64,000 nucleotides of DNA, taken from contig QCLI01000001.1 of the NCBI GenBank assembly GCA_003214695.1, positions 62,001-126,000 of the forward strand, in the 5' to 3' direction. Numbering within the stretch: the first letter of the stretch is position 1; every line of letters begins with the position of its first letter. Both the position numbers and the translations under genes were made by a program. The notes below the pieces were generated by a model. It was given only the letters and a program-made list of their open reading frames with translations, searched no databases and was not told the origin of the DNA. Origin of the DNA: Prochlorococcus sp. AG-412-P08 (lineage in GTDB: Bacteria > Cyanobacteriota > Cyanobacteriia > PCC-6307 > Cyanobiaceae). Below, one piece after another: positions 26,681-35,817 of this stretch.

Positions 26681-28220
26681 GAAAATATTGATTAAGCCTA
26701 AATTAAATAGCAACCGGATATTTTTAAATGGAATTGCTATCTTTATATGCCTAATCATACTTTTACCTTTTGTTAATCTTTTATTTGAAGCAATAAATGG
26801 TTTTAGGAATGGAGGCATAAGCCTTGGCCCTGATGGCTTTAAGCAAGTAAAAGGAACAATTACTCTTGTTATTTTAAGCACAGCAAGTGGGGCTCTATTA
26901 GGCACAATAAATGGATGGCTACTAGCAAACTGTAGATTCAAAGGAAGGAAATACCTTAGGCTTGCTCAACTATTACCTTTAGCTACACCTGCTTACCTTT
27001 TGTCAGCAATATTAATAGATCTTGGGAGTATTTATGGAATAAGGATTCACGGAATGGGATGGGGAGCTTTAATTATGGCCTTAACAACATACCCTTATGT
27101 ATTTCTTCTAAGCTCAGAAAGCTTCGCAAAAGTTGGCCAGCGTCAAATCGAAGCATGCAGAAGCCTTGGGATCAATCCATGGGATAGCTTCAGAAGAATA
27201 GCTCTACCAATGACAGTTCCAGCCATTGGAGCCGGAGTCGCTCTTATGGCAATGGAAATAATAAATGAACTTGGAGCTGTAGAACTCCTAAACATTCCAA
27301 GTATTTCAGCGGGAATTGTAGAGAATTGGATTATAAAAGGCAATCCTTCAGGTGCTATTGCACTCGCCTTTATAGCGTTAATAATTGTTCTTCTTCTTGT
27401 TGCATACGAAAAAAGGTTAAGAAGAAGGAGCCGAAGATGGAGCGAAGGTATTTCAGGAATGGAAGCAACTAAATGGGATCTATATGGTTCAAGAGCTATT
27501 CTTGCTCAAGCTATTTCTATATTTCCCCCATTATTTACTCTTGGGATACCTATTTACTGGGCAATAATAAATTTCGAACAGATAAAACAAGGCTTTGATA
27601 TAGAACTACTTCAACTAACAATGAGGAGTGTATTACTTGGACTAATTGCATCAGGATTAACAATCTTAATGGCAATTTTTACAAGTGTTTGTAAGAGGTG
27701 GTCAAAAAGCAAATGGATGCAGGTGCTTTTATTTCTATCAGGTATTGGATATGCAATACCTGGTGCAGTAATAGCCCTTGCACTTCTTTCAACCTCAGGA
27801 TTAGCATGGTTTGCACCGCCATTATTTCTACTATTATGGGGCTACTCGGACAGATTCCTAGCTGTAGCCAAAGGTGGTCTTGATGCTGGGTTTGAAAGAA
27901 TTAATCCTAATATAGATGAAGCCGCAATGAATCTGGGAGAGAAGTGGATAGGCCTACTAAGAAGGGTACATTTACCCCTTTTAAAAGGACCCTTAATTGT
28001 GGGCTCTCTATTAGTATTTGTAGACACTTTAAAAGAACTTCCTCTTACTTTTATCTTAAGACCATTTGACTTTGACACTCTTTCAGTAAGGATTTTTCAA
28101 TATGCTGGCGATGAAAGAATGGCAGAATCGATTATACCTGGCCTAATAGTGCTGGCAATAGGGCTATTAGCATCTATTGCATTAATGCCAAGCCTTGAAA
28201 TCAAAAGAAAGCCATCCTAA
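26646..28220 (+). CDS. futB: Iron(III) ABC transporter permease, fused double domain
   Basis: This is the inner-membrane permease of a ferric iron importer of the Fut/Fbp/Sfu type. The 524-residue protein contains two BPD_transp domains (about residues 60-260 and 320-515), roughly twelve membrane helices. Each has the EAA-type loop contacting the ATPase (EACRSLGINPWDSFRRIALP and EAAMNLGEKWIGLLRRVHLP). The start is uncertain: GTG at 26646 overlaps the CobW gene by 35 bases, and TTG at 26673 would overlap by only 8. The binding protein and ATPase genes are not in this window. Confidence 0.88.
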   Translation: MSLKAKGKGLLKKILIKPKLNSNRIFLNGIAIFICLIILLPFVNLLFEAINGFRNGGISLGPDGFKQVKGTITLVILSTASGALLGTINGWLLANCRFKGRKYLRLAQLLPLATPAYLLSAILIDLGSIYGIRIHGMGWGALIMALTTYPYVFLLSSESFAKVGQRQIEACRSLGINPWDSFRRIALPMTVPAIGAGVALMAMEIINELGAVELLNIPSISAGIVENWIIKGNPSGAIALAFIALIIVLLLVAYEKRLRRRSRRWSEGISGMEATKWDLYGSRAILAQAISIFPPLFTLGIPIYWAIINFEQIKQGFDIELLQLTMRSVLLGLIASGLTILMAIFTSVCKRWSKSKWMQVLLFLSGIGYAIPGAVIALALLSTSGLAWFAPPLFLLLWGYSDRFLAVAKGGLDAGFERINPNIDEAAMNLGEKWIGLLRRVHLPLLKGPLIVGSLLVFVDTLKELPLTFILRPFDFDTLSVRIFQYAGDERMAESIIPGLIVLAIGLLASIALMPSLEIKRKPS

Positions 28221-28480
28221 TTGAGACTATAAAAATATCTATTCCTAGAATTAATTAGAAGTATTTGATCTTATTGGGCCTACTTATTAATAATATTAAA
28301 GTAAAGTAAGACAAAGCAAGCTCAAAGAGGTTAAGCTACTAAACAACTTAATAAGATACATTATTTAGGGAAATATTAGAGTTAAGGTTAAAGGCTATTT
28401 GACAAGAATTAATGTACACCTTTATTTCTACTATTTAAGATGTAATGGTTTTAGTTTGCTTCTTAGGAAAAGTGTATTAA

Positions 28481-29707
28481 TTAAAATTGTCCAGAATTTT
28501 TATCATCAAGTTCTACAAAAGTATCTGAAGATAATATTATTTCCTTACGGACCTCTTCTAATGAGATTCCATTTGAAATACTAATTCGACATAATTCATC
28601 GTGTTCGGCTTTTATCGACAATTTCCCATCTGGTCTTTGAACTTGCTTAACAAACACTTTCCCATACGAAGTTAAACAAGTTCCAGCTCTTCGTTGCAGA
28701 ACCCATCGACCTTCAATATTCTCCCTGACACCAATACTTGTGCCAAATTCAAACCAAGCTAAACGTAGTTTTGTTAAATCATTTGGCTTGGCTAATACTT
28801 TTATGGAGACTCCTAAACGACCTTTCTTCATCTGTATTGGTTGTGTAATTACATCAATTGCACCTAGAGCCCTAAGTCGGCCAACAAGGAAAGATACATC
28901 TTCAGGAGATGCGTCATCTATCCAGGATTCTTGAAGTCCTATCTCTTCCCATTTCAAGAAATCTAACGATCTATTTTCATGGGATTTTAACAAGCAGGCT
29001 CTGAGAAAATTTGGCCTATTGAGTTCTCTATGACCTAAGCCAATTCCAATAGAATCAATTTGAAAAGAATCTGGTTTCCCATAAGTATTAGCCAAACCAA
29101 TCATCAAAGCTATGCCAGTGGGAGTTGTCAACTCACCATATGTTTTTTTATCTGATATAAGCTTTACATCATATTTTTTTGCTAGTTGCAAAACAGCCGG
29201 GACAGGAACTGGCAAAAGACCATGAGAAGTCTCAACAAAACCTGAACCTGCTGGGGGATAATCCCAAAAGACAATTTCAGGGGAAAGGTATTCTAATGAG
29301 GAACAGACTCCAACAATATCTACTAAGGAATCTATGCAGCTAAGCTCATGAAAATGAACTTCTTCAACATTTACCCCATGAACATAAGATTCTGCTTCAG
29401 CAAGCAATTTAAAGATCTTTAATACTTTCTCTTTAAGAGTTTTTGGTAATGAAGAGTTTCCTATTAAGGATCTAATGTCAAGCCAAGTCCTATATTTTTG
29501 ATTAGAATCTTTTTCTTTGACTGAAACCTTTATGCCTCTGAGAGAAAAGCTTTTCGACTCTTCAACTATTAAAGAATAAGCTTCTTCCAATTCCAAGATC
29601 TTCAAAGGTCTATGAATTACATCAAGAGGAACTCCTAAATCAATAAAAGCAGCCAAAAGCATATCTCCAGAAACTCCAAGGGAGCAATCAATGAAAAGAT
29701 TATTCAT
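28481..29707 (-). CDS. larC: LarC family protein (nickel-pincer cofactor biosynthesis type)
   Basis: LarC inserts nickel into the pincer nucleotide cofactor of lactate racemase. This 408-residue protein matches that family (formerly DUF111): the N-terminal NLFIDCSLGVSGDMLLAAFIDLG, the VEEVHFHELSCIDSLVDIVG box, and a C-terminal ferredoxin-like domain. No larA, larB or larE gene is in this window, and the family is common in cyanobacteria, so its client may be another enzyme. It is convergent with futB across a 260-base AT-rich gap in which I see no gene. Confidence 0.88.
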   Translation of the reverse strand: MNNLFIDCSLGVSGDMLLAAFIDLGVPLDVIHRPLKILELEEAYSLIVEESKSFSLRGIKVSVKEKDSNQKYRTWLDIRSLIGNSSLPKTLKEKVLKIFKLLAEAESYVHGVNVEEVHFHELSCIDSLVDIVGVCSSLEYLSPEIVFWDYPPAGSGFVETSHGLLPVPVPAVLQLAKKYDVKLISDKKTYGELTTPTGIALMIGLANTYGKPDSFQIDSIGIGLGHRELNRPNFLRACLLKSHENRSLDFLKWEEIGLQESWIDDASPEDVSFLVGRLRALGAIDVITQPIQMKKGRLGVSIKVLAKPNDLTKLRLAWFEFGTSIGVRENIEGRWVLQRRAGTCLTSYGKVFVKQVQRPDGKLSIKAEHDELCRISISNGISLEEVRKEIILSSDTFVELDDKNSGQF

Positions 29708-29823
29708 TTATTCATGAAAATCAAGTCGATGTATTTGTAACTAAAATATATCATTGGAACTTTACTTTGGTTAAATATTCCTTTTGTCTTACGAATACCA
29801 TCTCTAACAAGCTAGGTTCTAAG

Positions 29824-30453
29824 TTACTTTAAATTAGATTTATTTTTTGTTTTAATTGGCCCAAGAATTTGTTTATCTTCTACATAAAGTATTTGCCCTT
29901 TTCTTCTAACATGAAGGTTTACAAAGTTTCTCAAAAATTCCAATGAAATCTCTCCTTTTAATTTTAACTTAAAAGGGAAATTATTATTAGAATTCTTCCT
30001 TGGCTTTTGTCTAATCTTAACCACTAAATCTTTAGTTTCAGGTTTAGTATAAATTAACTCGCCTCGGATAGAGAAATAGTCGTCTCCTTCATCTACTTTA
30101 TCTAAAGATTGAGCAAAAGCATTATCAGTATTTTTATGAAGGGTCGAACCCTCCGATAAGGTTTTATCTAATGTACTTGGCTCCCAAATGCCACTAATTT
30201 GCAAATGCAGCTGTTCGGAATCACGGCATCTTGGATAAACAACCCATAGATGAGGAACATCAATAGACAAACATCGCTTGATTAAACCAAGAGCTTTACC
30301 AAGCACTACTGATTCTATTTTTTCATTATTTTCATCAACTATAGAGCCTCTAGAAAAATGGTCTAGATTATCAGGAAGATATATGCCCCTTATAAGTCCG
30401 ATTGCGCGGTATTGCAATCGTTCAGTAACTGATGGAATTGGGTGATGACGCAT
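29824..30453 (-). CDS. Conserved hypothetical protein with basic C-terminus
   Basis: I do not know a named family for this 209-residue protein. It begins RHHPIPSVTERLQYRAIGLIRGIYLP, which looks like a beta-rich domain. A variable acidic middle (about residues 105-130) separates it from a second beta-rich, basic region with VKIRQKPRK and VNLHVRRKGQILYVEDKQIL. It has no signal sequence or membrane segment. The layout suggests a soluble, possibly RNA- or polysaccharide-binding protein, but that is only an impression. Recalled occurrence across cyanobacteria supports a real gene. Confidence 0.65.
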   Translation of the reverse strand: MRHHPIPSVTERLQYRAIGLIRGIYLPDNLDHFSRGSIVDENNEKIESVVLGKALGLIKRCLSIDVPHLWVVYPRCRDSEQLHLQISGIWEPSTLDKTLSEGSTLHKNTDNAFAQSLDKVDEGDDYFSIRGELIYTKPETKDLVVKIRQKPRKNSNNNFPFKLKLKGEISLEFLRNFVNLHVRRKGQILYVEDKQILGPIKTKNKSNLK

Positions 30454-30509
30454 TAGAGAAAGGATGCCCCTTGCAAGATCAATCTAGTCACTTTTTCAGG
30501 GAGGCTCAA

Positions 30510-30848
30510 TTATCTATCTCCTAAATTAGAAGGAGAATCTGATTGATCTTGATTTTCAAATGCTTCTATAGCAGCATCAATTGCATCTGAAGGTGAGGTA
30601 GAATCATTTGCTGATTCAAAGCTTCTTATAACATTCATCAACTCCATAGGGTTTGAAGGGAAAAAAGAATCATTAGATTCATCAAAAGAAGAGTGAATAT
30701 CTCTCTCTTTATCAAGTTCATCTAAGCCTGCCAGCAAAAACAAGCCATTACTTTTCCAGGGATTATCTTTTAGAAAGAAAGTAAAAATGGGAATTAGTAG
30801 CGTTGCAAAAAATATATATCTTAAGAAGCAAAAGGCTTGATTCTTCAT
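30510..30848 (-). CDS. Small single-span membrane protein with acidic Ser-rich tail
   Basis: The 112-residue product starts with a hydrophobic segment (residues about 8-25, FLRYIFFATLLIPIFTFF). The remainder is acidic and rich in Ser, Asp and Asn, with two related stretches (SANDSTSPSDAIDAAIEAFE and the end DQSDSPSN). This could be an anchored protein with a flexible exposed tail. I do not recognise a family. It lies upstream of the 29824 gene on the same strand, with 56 bases between them, and is divergent from the exonuclease III gene. Confidence 0.55.
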   Translation of the reverse strand: MKNQAFCFLRYIFFATLLIPIFTFFLKDNPWKSNGLFLLAGLDELDKERDIHSSFDESNDSFFPSNPMELMNVIRSFESANDSTSPSDAIDAAIEAFENQDQSDSPSNLGDR

Positions 30849-30908
30849 CTATGCTATTGGTTAAAGCAAGCTGATCTTAAGCTAACTAGAACCTAAAAAG
30901 GCTGAACT

Positions 30909-31742
30909 GTGTTAATTGCTACTTGGAATGTCAACTCAATTCGCACAAGGATAAACCAGGTTGAAGAGTTCATTGATGAAGTTCAGCCTGATTTAATTTG
31001 CTTACAAGAAACCAAAGTCGAGGATAAATTATTCCCAAAAACTACTTTTGAAGAAAAAGGTTACTATGTAAACATCTACGGGCAAAAAGCTTATAATGGC
31101 GTCGCATTAATTAGCCGATCACCATTAGGAGATGTCCGCAAAGGCATGAAAGGAGAATTAGAAGAAGATAACGATTCAAAGTATTTTGACCAGCAAAAAA
31201 GGGTAATAAGTGGATTGATTGATGGAATTAGAGTTGTAAACTTGTATGTACCTAATGGGGCCGCTCTAAATTCAGAGAAATATAATTACAAGCTCAAATG
31301 GTTAGCTTTTCTAAGGAAATACATTCAGTCTCAATTAAAAAGAGAAGAACCTTTGTGCCTATTAGGTGATTTTAATATTGCACTTGAAGCAAAAGATATT
31401 TACAAAAAAGATCGTTTTGACAATGGAATTATGGCTAGCAAACCAGAAAGAGAAGCTTTAGAAAGTGTATTAGATGAAAGTAATTTGGAAGATGTATTCA
31501 GGATTTTCGAACAAAATAGCGGTCATTGGAGTTGGTGGGATTACCGAAGTGGCTCCTGGCAAAGAGATGAAGGATGGCGCATTGACCATATTTATCTAAG
31601 CACTGAACTAATTGCAAATTCAAGAAGCTGCATGATTCACAAAAAAACTCGCGCTAATTTACAGCCTAGTGACCATGCACCAGTATTAGTAGACATTAGC
31701 TGGCCTCCTCTAGAATTGGAAGATCCCTATTTTCTTGAATAA
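30909..31742 (+). CDS. xth: Exodeoxyribonuclease III (AP endonuclease)
   Basis: This repair enzyme cuts DNA at abasic sites and trims 3' ends. The 277-residue protein has the complete endonuclease/exonuclease/phosphatase set: the N-terminal ATWNVNSIRTR, the metal-binding QETKVED, GDFNIAL, the WRIDHIYLS box and the terminal SDHAPVLVDI with the catalytic Asp-His. The start that fits the family is the GTG at 30909. The length and all boxes are normal. A 353-base gap follows before hemL. Confidence 0.95.
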   Translation: MLIATWNVNSIRTRINQVEEFIDEVQPDLICLQETKVEDKLFPKTTFEEKGYYVNIYGQKAYNGVALISRSPLGDVRKGMKGELEEDNDSKYFDQQKRVISGLIDGIRVVNLYVPNGAALNSEKYNYKLKWLAFLRKYIQSQLKREEPLCLLGDFNIALEAKDIYKKDRFDNGIMASKPEREALESVLDESNLEDVFRIFEQNSGHWSWWDYRSGSWQRDEGWRIDHIYLSTELIANSRSCMIHKKTRANLQPSDHAPVLVDISWPPLELEDPYFLE

Positions 31743-32095
31743 GCTAAAAGGACTTATGAGTTAATCATGGTTGCTTATAAAAAAGAAAAAATCGATATTT
31801 TCGAGAATTCCTCTAAAAAAAAAATAAAATTTGATGGTTTCTCATGATTTTTTGTCAAATTATCACAGTATTAGGCTTTGCTTCTTAAGAGGTTTTCTAC
31901 ATCCCTTAAAGCAAATTCTCAGACATAGAAAGCTTTGTTAGCAAGGGATTTAGAGATTAAGTCATTTAAAAAAAATCAACGGCCCGACTATGTTGAGCTC
32001 AAATGAAGTAAAGAAAATATCAGAACTTTTAGACGTATTCGACAGTTTTACGCCATTATGACCAACTGTGTTATCAGTCCACTTGATTAGGTGCC
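31743..32095. other. 353-base gap upstream of hemL
   Basis: The gap is AT-rich and holds a run of ten A at about 31815-31824. The only clean short frame, 26 codons at 31767-31847, is mostly Lys/Ile/Phe and has no support as a gene. No clear hairpin or riboswitch-like core was seen. The hemL promoter should lie in the right half. Confidence 0.4.
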
Positions 32096-33394
32096 GTGAC
32101 AAACGTCTTCAATACAACTAATTCCCAGGACGTCTTTGATGCTGCGAAAGAACTTATGCCTGGTGGCGTAAGTTCTCCTGTGCGTGCATTCAAATCGGTT
32201 AATGGTGATCCCATCGTTTTTGACCGAGTCAAGGGTGCCTATTCTTGGGACATAGATGGGAACCGCTTTATTGACTATGTAGGAAGTTGGGGACCAGCTA
32301 TCTGTGGTCATTCTCACCCTGAGGTAACTTCAGCTCTTCAAGAAGCACTGGAAAAAGGAACAAGCTTCGGAGCGCCTTGTGAACTGGAGAACAAACTAGC
32401 CGAGATGGTTATAGAGGCAGTGCCAAGTGTTGAGATGGTTCGTTTTGTTAATAGCGGCACAGAAGCCTGTATGGCTGTACTTCGCTTAATGAGGGCTTTC
32501 ACTGGCAGAGACAAACTAATAAAATTTGAAGGTTGTTATCACGGCCATGCAGACATGTTCCTGGTCAAGGCAGGGTCAGGTGTGGCAACACTGGGGTTAC
32601 CCGATTCTCCTGGTGTACCAAGAAGTACCACCTCAAACACTCTTACGGCCCCATATAATGACTTAGAAGCCGTAAAAGAACTTTTTGCAGAAAACCCTGA
32701 TGCAATATCAGGAGTAATTCTTGAACCTATTGTTGGGAATGCAGGTTTCATAACTCCTGAGCCTGGTTTTTTAGAGGGATTAAGAGAGTTAACTAAAGAG
32801 AATGGAGCCTTGCTGGTCTTTGATGAAGTCATGACAGGCTTTAGAATTAGCTATGGGGGAGCCCAAGAACGCTTTGGGGTCACTCCCGATCTAACAACCT
32901 TAGGGAAAGTAATAGGAGGTGGTCTACCAGTAGGTGCTTATGGTGGGAGAAAAGACATTATGTCTATGGTTGCTCCAGCTGGACCTGTTTACCAGGCAGG
33001 GACATTAAGTGGAAACCCTCTTGCTATGACTGCAGGGATAAAGACTCTGGAAATCCTGAAGCAAGAAGGTAGCTATGAACGATTAGAGACCATGACCAAA
33101 AGACTAATTAATGGGATCTGTGAATCTGCTAAGGCTGCTGGATTAGCAATTAACGGCAAAAGTATTAGTGGTATGTTTGGTTTTTACCTATGTGATGGCC
33201 CAGTAAGGAATTTCGAAGAAGCAAAACAAACCAATTCTGAATATTTCGCGAAGCTTCACAGGTCAATGCTCCAAAAAGGGGTTTATCTGGCACCAAGTGC
33301 GTTTGAAGCAGGATTTATGTCTCTAGCACACTCAGAAGATGATATTGACGCTACTTTAAAAGCTTTTAACGAAAGCTTTAGTGAGCTAAGTTAA
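32096..33394 (+). CDS. hemL: Glutamate-1-semialdehyde 2,1-aminomutase
   Basis: HemL makes 5-aminolevulinate from glutamate-1-semialdehyde, the entry to all tetrapyrroles. The 432-residue protein is a class III PLP aminotransferase with the N-terminal [12 protein letters not shown], the [15 protein letters not shown] cofactor-binding turn, [10 protein letters not shown] with its PLP-ring Asp, and the Schiff-base lysine in [12 protein letters not shown] (K271). It starts with GTG at 32096. The window also carries hemC, so two chlorophyll/heme steps sit about 10 kb apart. Confidence 0.97.
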   Translation: MTNVFNTTNSQDVFDAAKELMPGGVSSPVRAFKSVNGDPIVFDRVKGAYSWDIDGNRFIDYVGSWGPAICGHSHPEVTSALQEALEKGTSFGAPCELENKLAEMVIEAVPSVEMVRFVNSGTEACMAVLRLMRAFTGRDKLIKFEGCYHGHADMFLVKAGSGVATLGLPDSPGVPRSTTSNTLTAPYNDLEAVKELFAENPDAISGVILEPIVGNAGFITPEPGFLEGLRELTKENGALLVFDEVMTGFRISYGGAQERFGVTPDLTTLGKVIGGGLPVGAYGGRKDIMSMVAPAGPVYQAGTLSGNPLAMTAGIKTLEILKQEGSYERLETMTKRLINGICESAKAAGLAINGKSISGMFGFYLCDGPVRNFEEAKQTNSEYFAKLHRSMLQKGVYLAPSAFEAGFMSLAHSEDDIDATLKAFNESFSELS

Positions 33395-33426
33395 AATTAC
33401 TTTAAGATCAATCTCAATAAAAAGAA

Positions 33427-33449
33427 AGCTAAAAAAGAAATTTTTAGCT
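33427..33449. terminator. Bidirectional terminator between hemL and the prohibitin-like gene
   Basis: AGCTAAAAA-AGAAA-TTTTTAGCT is a perfect 9-bp stem with a 5-base loop. It lies 33 bases after hemL and 19 bases before the end of the convergent gene. Each arm carries an A or T run, the pattern expected for termination in both directions. Confidence 0.65.
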
Positions 33450-33467
33450 CGATTAATTTAGGTGATT

Positions 33468-34283
33468 TTAATTTCTTCTTCCGCCAACAATCACAGGGGT
33501 ACCTGAGCCATTTGCTCCAGGTAAGGAAGGTACAACTTGTGTTTGACCATCCCATTTGTCTAGAAATAACTTATACAAAACCTGATCATCTAGGCTTCTA
33601 TTAAGGGTGTCATATCTCTTAGCTTCCTGTTCTGCAATTTTAACTTCGGTTTGTGCCCTAAGCAATTTTTGTTCTGCAATCTGCTTTTCTTCAATAGCTG
33701 CTCTATATTCCTCTGCAATCTCCAAACCTGTTAGATCAAGACCCTGTATATCAACATAGTCAAATTGACTTATTTCTTCAGCCACTGTCTTCTCAACTAT
33801 CGTTGAGATATCACTCCAGGAGCTAGCAATTGTAACTAATTCGTATTTAGAAAAAACTGACTTCAAAGCCTTAAGCAATGAAGGTTTGATTATACGATTA
33901 TAAATTTCACGATCGTTATAAGAAATGGTTCTAAAAACTCGTCCTGCTTCACTGGGCTTTAGTGCATATTTGACTGTTGCAGTAGCTGCAATCACCTGTA
34001 GATCCTTAGTTAAAGACTCAAATTCCTCAGGTCTAACTTGGGTTTGAACATTAAAAGGATATGTAGACTGAACAAATGGAACCTTAAAATTAAGGCCAGG
34101 GCGACGAGCCCCACCGCTTACTTTGCCCAAAGTTGTTACAACCGAAACCTGGCCAGCAGGAACAATAAATAAAGCTTGGGTAAGTAATAATATGCCTGTA
34201 AATGAAACTATAAGAGCAAGGGTTGCAGCTCCACCTCCACTCCCAGAGCCTCCAGGGGTTACGTTACGCATTGGGTTCGTCAT
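33468..34283 (-). CDS. Prohibitin-like SPFH/band 7 protein
   Basis: Prohibitin-type proteins form membrane-bound rings that scaffold proteases and membrane domains. The 271-residue protein has a Gly/Ser-rich start, one membrane segment (about residues 22-43) and the SPFH domain (QVSVVTTLGKVSG, GLNFKVPFVQSTYPFNVQTQ). A long helical stretch follows with EEKQIAEQKLLRAQTEVKIAEQEAK split over two heptad-rich parts, then a short Gly/Pro tail. This order is typical of cyanobacterial prohibitins. No partner gene such as ftsH is in the window. Confidence 0.88.
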   Translation of the reverse strand: MTNPMRNVTPGGSGSGGGAATLALIVSFTGILLLTQALFIVPAGQVSVVTTLGKVSGGARRPGLNFKVPFVQSTYPFNVQTQVRPEEFESLTKDLQVIAATATVKYALKPSEAGRVFRTISYNDREIYNRIIKPSLLKALKSVFSKYELVTIASSWSDISTIVEKTVAEEISQFDYVDIQGLDLTGLEIAEEYRAAIEEKQIAEQKLLRAQTEVKIAEQEAKRYDTLNRSLDDQVLYKLFLDKWDGQTQVVPSLPGANGSGTPVIVGGRRN

Positions 34284-34371
34284 AAAAATTACCTTCGTCT
34301 TTTAGAGCATATCTACATTTAGACGTTTTTGTGATTAATTCAATTCACTTAATTATGTAATCAAAATAAAA

Positions 34372-34584
34372 TCATTTCTTTAGCCTTTCTTTAATTTCAT
34401 TTAAAACTGAGAGATAAAGAGTCTCATCAATCTCTCTAACATCATATTCAAAAGGCATCAAGCCATGATGGTGTTCATGCAAAACCATCCAACATGTTCT
34501 TTCAATATCATTATTTGATTTGTCCAAGGACTCAATTGTCTTTAAAACAAGTTGATTTATTAAATCCAAGTCTCTAGGTTTCAT
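34372..34584 (-). CDS. Small conserved hypothetical protein
   Basis: This 70-residue frame encodes a soluble helical protein with an unusual central cluster (CWMVLHEHHHGLMPFEYDVREI) holding four histidines near a cysteine. The cluster could bind a metal, but I see no known motif and claim no function. Start and stop are clean, and the neighbours on both sides use the same strand. Similar small proteins occur, as I recall, in other cyanobacteria. Confidence 0.6.
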   Translation of the reverse strand: MKPRDLDLINQLVLKTIESLDKSNNDIERTCWMVLHEHHHGLMPFEYDVREIDETLYLSVLNEIKERLKK

Positions 34585-34653
34585 CTACTTTGATTGAATT
34601 CGCAAAGAAGTAATGCAAGGATTCTATAGAGGATTAATGCTTAAAAATATGAT

Positions 34654-35151
34654 TTAACGATAATTCTCAAACTGCAAAGGTATTTCAAGATTTTCTTCTT
34701 GTTCCTTAAGTATTCCTATTGCCAATTGCAATTCATCTCGACTCTTTCCTGTCACTCTTAAACTATCTCCTTGAATTGAAACAGAAATTTTCTTAAATTG
34801 ATCCCTAATAGCTTTCCCTAACTTCTTTGCGATTTCTTGAGTTAAACCTTTTTTTAGAACGATATTCTGTTTCAACCTATTGCCAGCAGAAGTGATTGGG
34901 TCCTGGAAATCAAAGATCTTTAAAGAAAGCTTTCTCTTAGTAGCCTTTTGCAAAAGTATATCGCCAACTGCTTTCAAAGTCATATCACTAGCAGTAACAA
35001 TAATAAGTTCTTCTGCCTCAAGTGTGATTTCTGTTTTTGAGTCTTTCAAATCATAACGCTGAGATACTTCTCTTTGAATTTGATCAATAACGTTTACCAA
35101 CTCTTGGCGGTCAAAATCAGAAACAACATCAAAGGAATAAGATGCTGGCAT
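34654..35151 (-). CDS. YajQ-family (UPF0234) nucleotide-binding protein
   Basis: YajQ proteins bind nucleotides, in some bacteria cyclic di-GMP, and contact RNA or regulators. The frame runs 15 codons further upstream, but the family begins at PASYSFDVVSDFDRQELVNV, so I use the ATG at 35151, giving 165 residues. Two ferredoxin-like repeats are visible, with RYDLKDS in the first and KISVSIQGDSLRVTGKSRDELQ in the second. The length is normal. Whether this organism uses cyclic di-GMP cannot be judged here. Confidence 0.88.
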   Translation of the reverse strand: MPASYSFDVVSDFDRQELVNVIDQIQREVSQRYDLKDSKTEITLEAEELIIVTASDMTLKAVGDILLQKATKRKLSLKIFDFQDPITSAGNRLKQNIVLKKGLTQEIAKKLGKAIRDQFKKISVSIQGDSLRVTGKSRDELQLAIGILKEQEENLEIPLQFENYR

Positions 35152-35271
35152 AAAATTCTTATGAAAACCACAATATATTATATAAAAAGTATTCAAATAT
35201 TCTATTTCGCAATTTTCGAAACCCTAAAGCCTTTTTAATCTGAAAAAGTCTCTTTATCTACTATATAGGTC

Positions 35272-35790
35272 CTAATCAAAAAACAATAAACTTACAACCT
35301 TGCCCATATCTTCTGCGCTATGGCAACTGCTTAGCAAAGTCTCACTATCATGAAATGCAAAGCAAATAAGCTGATCACATCTACTTATTATTTCTTGATT
35401 GCATAAACTACTTGCCATTGGCAAAGAGAGGTCGTCGTGATCTGGTTTTTCTATAAGATGAAGAACTTTATCGAGCAAATTGCAAATTTCAAGAGACTGT
35501 CGATCAATACTTTGTGGTAACAAGACGGTTAGCAATGAAGGATCAACATCTAAAACTGCTCGAATTACCGCAGCATTGACTCCCTGAGATCCAGATGTAA
35601 CTAAAGAATGCCCTTCTTGGGCTAATGAACGAGCAATTAATTCCACAAGGTGAATTGTTACAACAGGAACATGTCTGCTTCCTAAGAAAGCAATTCTCCT
35701 TTTCCCTTTGTCCTGCAAAAGGGCAAGTTCCTGGGCCAAAGTATCAATACGACCTATTTGAGGTAGATCTAGGGATTGACTACGGCTCAA
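35272..35790 (-). CDS. DprA/LOG-like Rossmann-fold protein
   Basis: The 172-residue protein has the core of the DprA/SMF and LOG superfamily: RRIAFLGSRHV as the first nucleotide-binding strand and HSLVTSGSQGVNAAVIRAVL as the Gly-rich loop and helix. It is about half the length of DprA and lacks its flanking domains, so it is not a full recombination mediator. A LOG-like nucleotide hydrolase or a regulator is equally possible. It sits just downstream of the BioD-like gene on the same strand, 27 bases away. Confidence 0.7.
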   Translation of the reverse strand: MSRSQSLDLPQIGRIDTLAQELALLQDKGKRRIAFLGSRHVPVVTIHLVELIARSLAQEGHSLVTSGSQGVNAAVIRAVLDVDPSLLTVLLPQSIDRQSLEICNLLDKVLHLIEKPDHDDLSLPMASSLCNQEIISRCDQLICFAFHDSETLLSSCHSAEDMGKVVSLLFFD

Positions 35791-35817
35791 AGAGATTCTC
35801 TAATCATTCATTTGAAA

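Noticed and set aside
28399-28584. 61-codon frame after futB
   Set aside because: Overlaps the end of larC antisense and is made of chance AT-rich codons; no support as a gene.
31767-31847. 26-codon frame before hemL
   Set aside because: Mostly Lys, Ile and Phe from an A-rich stretch; no ribosome site and too short to judge.
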